Assembly (NCBI GenBank): GCA_014584575.1 | Contig: JACTMP010000063.1 | Span: forward strand, 64,001-128,000 | Reading direction: 5' to 3' | Length of the DNA: 64,000 nt | Origin: Chloroflexota bacterium | GTDB taxonomy: Bacteria > Chloroflexota > Anaerolineae > Promineifilales > Promineifilaceae | In this document: piece by piece, positions 60,214 to 64,000 of the stretch | Layout of the letters: each line of letters begins with the position of its first letter | How positions within the stretch are numbered: position 1 is the first letter of the stretch | The notes under the pieces: generated by a model | The model's input: the letters and a program-made list of their open reading frames with translations, nothing else | What the model was told of the DNA's origin: nothing | The model's database searches: none | Made by a program: the position numbers and the translations under genes

Positions 60214-60960
60214 TTATGCCTCCAGGGCTTTACCTTGATAAGTCCAGCGAAAAGGCTTGGCCATCGTCTCATTATAATAGGAGATAAAAGCCAGGACTTT
60301 GTTAATCAAATCGGATATAGAGGTAAAGTTACCTCGCCTGAGCAGCTTACGGGCGAGAATGCTAAACCAGATTTCGACCTGGTTCATCCAGGAGGTATGA
60401 TTAGGAGTGTAATGAAAAACGATGCGATGGGAAGGGTCGGAGAGAAAAGCAGCTCGGGATTTCATCGAATGGAGAATGCCAGATTGACCCTTGCTCCCCA
60501 GATCATCAGCAATATCGGATTCTTCAGCTACGAACTTGACCAGGGATTCAGAACAGTGGGTGTTGAGGTTATCAACGATAAAATGCCATTTACGGATTTG
60601 CGGGTCAGCCGCGACTGTGGCTTGGATATGATTGAGGAAGTCGGTTTCGTTGCGGGTAGGTCCATAGGAAACAGTGCCAATCTTGCCGGAGGCAGCCATG
60701 AAGTTGATGATGAACGAGTGGGTGCCATGGCGAATGTACTCAAATTCCTGATACTCGACATAGTCCGGCTTCATGGGCAGGCTGTCATGTTTGCGCTCCA
60801 AGGCTTGGACGCCAGTCAATTCATCAGTGCTAACCACTGCTTCTCCTTGTTCCATCAGCCCTGCGGCCTGCTGATAAAGACTATTGATGTCACTCACCTT
60901 TTCATCAAAGCGTTCATCAACGGCAGATGTCAGCCAATAGCGAACCAGATGCGGCTTCAA
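60214..60960 (-). CDS. IS630 transposase, C-terminal DDE part (orfB)
   Basis: A 248-residue reading frame from TTG 60960. It has the DDE catalytic triad: Asp in VVSTDELTGVQAL, Asp in HFIVDNLNTH and Glu in NQVEIWFSILARKLLRRG. The frame continues upstream of the TTG, and the normal product is probably an OrfAB fusion made by -1 frameshifting at 60972-60966 rather than separate initiation. Confidence 0.9.
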   Translation of the reverse strand: MKPHLVRYWLTSAVDERFDEKVSDINSLYQQAAGLMEQGEAVVSTDELTGVQALERKHDSLPMKPDYVEYQEFEYIRHGTHSFIINFMAASGKIGTVSYGPTRNETDFLNHIQATVAADPQIRKWHFIVDNLNTHCSESLVKFVAEESDIADDLGSKGQSGILHSMKSRAAFLSDPSHRIVFHYTPNHTSWMNQVEIWFSILARKLLRRGNFTSISDLINKVLAFISYYNETMAKPFRWTYQGKALEA

Positions 60961-61424
60961 GGCCCCTTTTTTAGCAGCCGCGCCGCGTGGCGGGGCGAAA
61001 TCTGGGCCACGATACCTCGTTTCACCACCTCATCGGCAATTTCTCGACCCGTCCAATGGCTGATTGGCCGCTCCGATTCTTCCGGCTTCTCACAGGCCAT
61101 TTGCTGGATTTGGCATACCTGGTCGGCTGTGATTCGAGCCCGCCGCCCCGGTCGCGGCAGGTCTTCTAGCCGCTCCTCAATACTCAAGTCGGCTAAAGCT
61201 ACGGGCTGTAAATCCACCCACCTCTGTCGCCAATGGCGCACCATATCCCGTGAAAGACCCATCTCCCGCATCACCTGGCTGTTGCTTTTGCCTTCCCCTA
61301 AAGCCAGGATAACCCCGGCCCTTTTGGTTATTTGTTGGCTAACATTGTGCCGTCTTCTTAATTTTTCCAGACCGGCTTTTTCTTCTGCACTTAACTTGAT
61401 AGCGATTGCTTTTGGTCCTGGCAT
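60957..61424 (-). CDS. IS630 transposase, N-terminal DNA-binding part (orfA)
   Basis: A 155-residue helix-turn-helix protein (SNSQVMREMGLSRDMVRHWRQRW; winged-helix segment near the end). It finishes CTA AAA AAG GGG CCT TGA, and A_AAA_AAG is the classical -1 slippery heptamer. Slipping joins the frame to orfB (K-G-A-L-K-P-H). Start ATG at 61424. Confidence 0.9.
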   Translation of the reverse strand: MPGPKAIAIKLSAEEKAGLEKLRRRHNVSQQITKRAGVILALGEGKSNSQVMREMGLSRDMVRHWRQRWVDLQPVALADLSIEERLEDLPRPGRRARITADQVCQIQQMACEKPEESERPISHWTGREIADEVVKRGIVAQISPRHAARLLKKGP

Positions 61425-61556
61425 TCTTTCACCTCACTCATTTGTTATCAAGCGAGGAGATTACTCTGCTATCCCGAATTTTTCAATCTGTCGGCGCATT
61501 TGCGCCACACTGCACTAGCATGATCAAGCTCCTTTATGTTTGAGGGTATTATACAC

Positions 61557-62354
61557 ATGAAATCAGTTGATTGGACGCCCTATGACGATGTGAATGGGAT
61601 ATTGCGGCGGGTGCTGACGGGCGCGCGTGTCATCTTGGGCAACAACTTTGTGGGGCTGTACCTGGATGGCTCGCTGGCGAGTGGGGATTTTAATTATGAG
61701 ACGAGTGATATTGATTTTGTGGTGGCTACGGTAACGGCCGTCACCCCATCACAATTTGCAGAACTGGTCGGGCTGCACGGCCGTGTCGGGCAAATGAACT
61801 CCAAATGGGCCAATGAACTGGAAGGGGCCTACATCCCGCTGGATGCGCTGCGTTGTTACGACCCGGCCAACGCCACCCATCCCTATATTGATCGCGGCGG
61901 CGTGTTGCGCTGGGAGCATCTGGAAACGGATTGGGTGATTCACCGCCACATCTTGCACACCAGCGGCATCACGTTGGCCGGACCGCCTATTCAAACGCTG
62001 GTTGACCCGGTTACGCCGGACGACCTGCGGCAGGCAGTCATTGGGCTGTTCAACTTCTGGTGGGTGCCCATGACCCAAAACCCGGTGCAATTGGTCGAGG
62101 AAGGCTACCGCCGCTACGCCGTTCTGACCATGTGCCGCATGTTGTACACCTTGCACCGGGGCCAGGTTGTCTCCAAACCGGCAGCAGCGCGGTGGGCGCT
62201 GGCACATCTCGAAACCAGGTGGCGGCCGTTAATTGAATGGGCGATGGGGCGGCCAACGGCCGTGCCCACAAACAATTTGAATGATGCACAACAATTCATC
62301 CAAGCCACCAAAACGCTCATCCTAACCAACAATGAACGGTATTTATTTCAGTAA
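61557..62354 (+). CDS. AadA-like aminoglycoside nucleotidyltransferase-family protein
   Basis: A 265-residue protein: VGLYLDGSLASGDFNYETSDIDFVV (GS-x10-DxD nucleotidyltransferase site, about 28-52), a second acidic strand and a helical C-terminal domain of the DUF4111/AadA type (FNFWWVPMTQNP, YAVLTMCRMLYTLHRGQVVSKPAAARWAL). The YTLHxGxxxSKxxAxxW pattern is the AadA hallmark. It may adenylylate an aminoglycoside or another substrate. Start ATG 61557, directly downstream of the IS630 end, with a TATTAT box 4 nt upstream. Confidence 0.8.
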   Translation: MKSVDWTPYDDVNGILRRVLTGARVILGNNFVGLYLDGSLASGDFNYETSDIDFVVATVTAVTPSQFAELVGLHGRVGQMNSKWANELEGAYIPLDALRCYDPANATHPYIDRGGVLRWEHLETDWVIHRHILHTSGITLAGPPIQTLVDPVTPDDLRQAVIGLFNFWWVPMTQNPVQLVEEGYRRYAVLTMCRMLYTLHRGQVVSKPAAARWALAHLETRWRPLIEWAMGRPTAVPTNNLNDAQQFIQATKTLILTNNERYLFQ

Positions 62355-62363
62355 TTAGCCCGT

Positions 62364-62444
62364 TGTCATTCCGACGAGTCTTCGAGGAGGAATCCCTGCC
62401 AATTGACATAACATAGGGATTCCTCGGAAGACCTCGGAATGACA
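62364..62444. repeat. TGTCATTCCGAG dispersed palindromic element, copy 2
   Basis: Bounded by TGTCATTCC and GGAATGACA with inner AGGAATCCCT and AGGGATTCCT arms. It shares the right half (GATTCCTCGGAAGACCTCGG) with the copy at 54651. Confidence 0.85.
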
Positions 62445-62467
62445 CGAATGACAAAACAGGAGATGTT

Positions 62468-63481
62468 ATGAATCAAGTAGTAGAAGACGTGATGTTTGTA
62501 GAAGAGACCCCGGCCATTCCGGGGCTGGTTTTCCGCCACTTTCGTGGGGCGGAAGATTTTCCGAAGATGATTGCGGTGGTGGAGAGCAGCAAGGGGGTTG
62601 ATGGCGCGGAATGGGTGATGACGGCAGAAGAGGTAGCCCGCGATTACGAACACCTGGAAAACTGCGACCCATATACCGACATGGTGATGGCTGAAGTAGA
62701 CGGGGAGTTGGTGGGGCACGGCCGTTGCTGGTGGTGGCAGGAGCAAGACAACAGCCGCATCTACCTGCTCTTTGCCCATCTTAAACCGGCCTGGCGCAAC
62801 CGGGGCATCCGCCGGGCTATGTTGCGCCAGTTGGAAAGGCGGCTGCGGCAGATTGCGGCCGATCACCCGGCCGACCAACCCCGTTATTTCCAGGTTTGGA
62901 GCAGCGATACCCAAACGCACCTCAGCCAGCTTTTGGAAAGCGAGGGGTATGAGATTGTGCGCTACGGGCTGGAAATGGTACGGCCGAGCCTGGAAGACAT
63001 ACCTGACTGCCCCATCCCGGAAGGCATTGTCATACGCCCCGGGACACCGGAGCAGTGGCGGCCCATTTGGGAAGCGGCGCGGGAGGCGTTCCGCGACCAT
63101 TGGGGCTATGCTGAATGGCCGGAAAGCGAGTTTACCTTGCGGCAAGAACAGCGTACCTTCACGCCCCCCCTCTGGCGCATTGCCTGGGCGGGTGATGAGG
63201 TGGCGGGTGGCGTGTTGAACTATATTGACGAGATGGAGAATGAAGAGTACGGCCGTCTGCGTGGCTACACCGAAACCATCTTCGTGCGCCGTCCCTGGCG
63301 CGGGCAGGGGTTGGCCAAAGCCCTGATCGCCCGCAGTTTTGTGGCCCTGAAAGAGGCCGGTATGATCGAAGCCGGGTTAGGTCTGGACGCCGACAATCTC
63401 AGCGGCGCCCTGCACCTCTACCGCAAAATGGGCTTTCAGGAAACCAAACGCTTTATGACCTATCGCAAACCCCTGGATTGA
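62468..63481 (+). CDS. Double-GNAT acetyltransferase (MshD-like architecture)
   Basis: A 337-residue protein with two GNAT domains. The first (about 20-150) has a degenerate acetyl-CoA site (KPAWRNRGIRRAMLRQLE: R-x2-G-I-R); the second (about 190-335) has the canonical IFVRRPWRGQGLAKALI and GLDADNLSGALHLYRKMGF. Tandem GNATs of this type include mycothiol synthase, but no other mycothiol gene is here, so the substrate is open. AGGAGA precedes the ATG. Confidence 0.88.
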   Translation: MNQVVEDVMFVEETPAIPGLVFRHFRGAEDFPKMIAVVESSKGVDGAEWVMTAEEVARDYEHLENCDPYTDMVMAEVDGELVGHGRCWWWQEQDNSRIYLLFAHLKPAWRNRGIRRAMLRQLERRLRQIAADHPADQPRYFQVWSSDTQTHLSQLLESEGYEIVRYGLEMVRPSLEDIPDCPIPEGIVIRPGTPEQWRPIWEAAREAFRDHWGYAEWPESEFTLRQEQRTFTPPLWRIAWAGDEVAGGVLNYIDEMENEEYGRLRGYTETIFVRRPWRGQGLAKALIARSFVALKEAGMIEAGLGLDADNLSGALHLYRKMGFQETKRFMTYRKPLD

Positions 63482-63482
63482 G

Positions 63483-63538
63483 GAGTGAGGCATCCTCAGA
63501 TGCCGAACGGCTCGCATCTGAGGATGCTCGCTCCTCAC
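63483..63538. terminator. Hairpin after the double-GNAT gene
   Basis: A perfect 13-bp stem (63491-63503 with 63514-63526) plus outer pairing GTGAGG/CCTCAC. It directly follows the stop codon and precedes the next ATG by 6 bp. It may be a terminator or an inserted palindrome. Confidence 0.6.
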
Positions 63539-63543
63539 TTTCA

Positions 63544-64000
63544 ATGATGAAACGATACGAATACGGGCTTGATCTACAAAAGATGAAATGGCGGGATACG
63601 GCCGTGCCCCCCCCACGTCACCATCCGTACACCGAAGGTTGCAGACACGGCCGTGCTGGCGGACTTAATGATGGATGCCTATCCCGGCACAATTGACTTC
63701 GATGGCACGGAAACCTGGGATGATGCCTGGCGTGAGGTCAACAGCTTCTTCCTGGGAGAGTTGGGGGCGCCCTTGCTGGAATGTTCACGGCTGGTGCTGA
63801 TGGGTGATGAGATTGCATCTGCCTGTCTGGTGGGGATGTGGGCTGAACGGCAACGGCCGTTGCTCTACTACGTGATGACCGCTGCCGGTTACAAAGGACA
63901 AGGGCTGGCGGGAATCGCCCTGCAAAGGGCATTGCAGGCTACCGCCGCCGCCGGTTATGCGGAAATGGTGGCTTTCATCACCGAGGGTAATACACCGTCT
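63544..64000 (+). pseudogene. GNAT acetyltransferase, frameshifted at a C8 tract, cut by the window edge
   Basis: Starts MMKRYEYGLDLQKMKWRDTAVPP. At 63608-63615 a run of eight C puts the frame out by one. After removing one C it continues HVTIRTPKVADTAVLADLMM, then LVGMWAERQRP and TAAGYKGQGLAGIALQRALQ, an acetyl-CoA loop typical of GNATs, to the window end. It may be a real mutation, a phase-variable tract or an assembly error. It resembles the preceding double-GNAT gene in type. Confidence 0.72.

Larger units (their letters stand above)
60184..61517 (-). mobile_element. IS630-family insertion sequence
   Basis: About 1.33 kb bounded by TA dinucleotides (60184-60185 and 61516-61517), the usual IS630 target duplication. 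Imperfect 19-bp terminal repeats, GTGCAGGTTGGCCTAAAAG at the left and the reverse complement of 61497-61515 at the right, match at 14 of 19 positions. It carries overlapping orfA and orfB on the minus strand. No ACGGCCGT octamer occurs in it, as expected of a newcomer. Confidence 0.9.
515..63860. repeat. Dispersed palindromic octamer ACGGCCGT (HIP-like), about 120 copies
   Basis: Scanning by eye I find roughly 120 copies of the self-complementary octamer ACGGCCGT (first at 515, last at 63853), about one per 520 bp. Random sequence of this composition would give one or two. Copies lie in genes on both strands and in all three codon phases (read as Thr-Ala-Val, x-Gly-Arg or x-Arg-Pro) and in intergenic DNA. 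This parallels HIP1 (GCGATCGC) of cyanobacteria. The function is unknown. The count is manual and approximate. Confidence 0.93.

Noticed and set aside
60235..61518. 427-residue plus-strand open frame across the IS element
   Set aside because: It is antisense to both transposase frames, which carry the conserved helix-turn-helix and DDE residues.
1..64000. tRNA or rRNA genes
   Set aside because: No T-loop-like GGTTCGAATCC or conserved rRNA segments were noticed on either strand; a proper tRNA search could still find one.

Overview
The window looks like a chromosomal stretch from a GC-rich, probably filamentous Chloroflexota (Anaerolineae/Ardenticatenia-like) bacterium. This is inferred from the large nSTAND-WD40 proteins, lipoproteins with PT-rich linkers, Uma2 and DUF5671 proteins, many small toxin-antitoxin-like genes and the dense repeats. 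No rRNA or tRNA gene was recognised, so the assignment rests on gene content only.

Layout. 1-5.7 kb: two tandem membrane-anchored STAND-type proteins, one ending in an FGE-sulfatase-like (C-type-lectin-fold) domain, the other in 14 WD40 repeats. 5.7-15.5 kb: a methyltransferase, an iodotyrosine-deiodinase-like flavoprotein, a lipoprotein esterase, a DUF5060 glycosidase lipoprotein with two sugar ABC permeases and a PIG-V-like membrane mannosyltransferase, then malic enzyme. 16.1-45.4 kb: a long, mostly co-directional surface-polysaccharide locus. It holds a UDP-sugar dehydrogenase, a PGDH-like dehydrogenase, an SDR epimerase, a CMP-sugar synthetase-like protein, a HAD phosphatase, two sulfotransferases, an ABC exporter, five glycosyltransferases or GT-B-like proteins, two O-antigen polymerase/ligase-like proteins, a PglC-type initiating sugar transferase, a GNAT and a FemAB-like protein in an AT-rich patch, a DegT aminotransferase and a PglF/WbpM-type 4,6-dehydratase. 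The set suggests a sulfated glycan with an amino-sugar (bacillosamine-like) first sugar. Small NTase/HEPN, NTase-pair and Uma2 genes interrupt it. 45.4-52.3 kb: an rRNA m5C methyltransferase, an orphan HicB, a divergent TGT, an AAA ATPase + DUF4276 pair (possible defence module), a striking RmtB/ArmA-like 16S rRNA m7G1405 methyltransferase homologue, a DUF4258/DUF2283 pair and a zinc-ribbon membrane protein. 52.6-64 kb: a DUF5671 membrane protein, a double Nudix protein, a frameshifted gene, MscS, a CBM9-like protein, an IS630 element with a programmed -1 frameshift site, an AadA-like nucleotidyltransferase and two GNAT genes, the last with a C8-tract frameshift.

The most unusual property is the DNA between and inside the genes. 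The palindromic octamer ACGGCCGT occurs about 120 times (by eye, about one per 520 bp), against one or two expected by chance, in coding and intergenic DNA. In addition, nearly every gene junction carries a short array of 7-8 bp tandem repeats whose sequence differs from locus to locus, often arranged as a hairpin. Many genes take their stop codon and last residues from these arrays. A 149-bp MITE-like element with terminal inverted repeats and flanking 11-12 bp direct repeats, a 33-bp hairpin family and several other palindromes are also dispersed, and some sit in frame inside genes. These repeat systems are the best candidates for something not previously described here.
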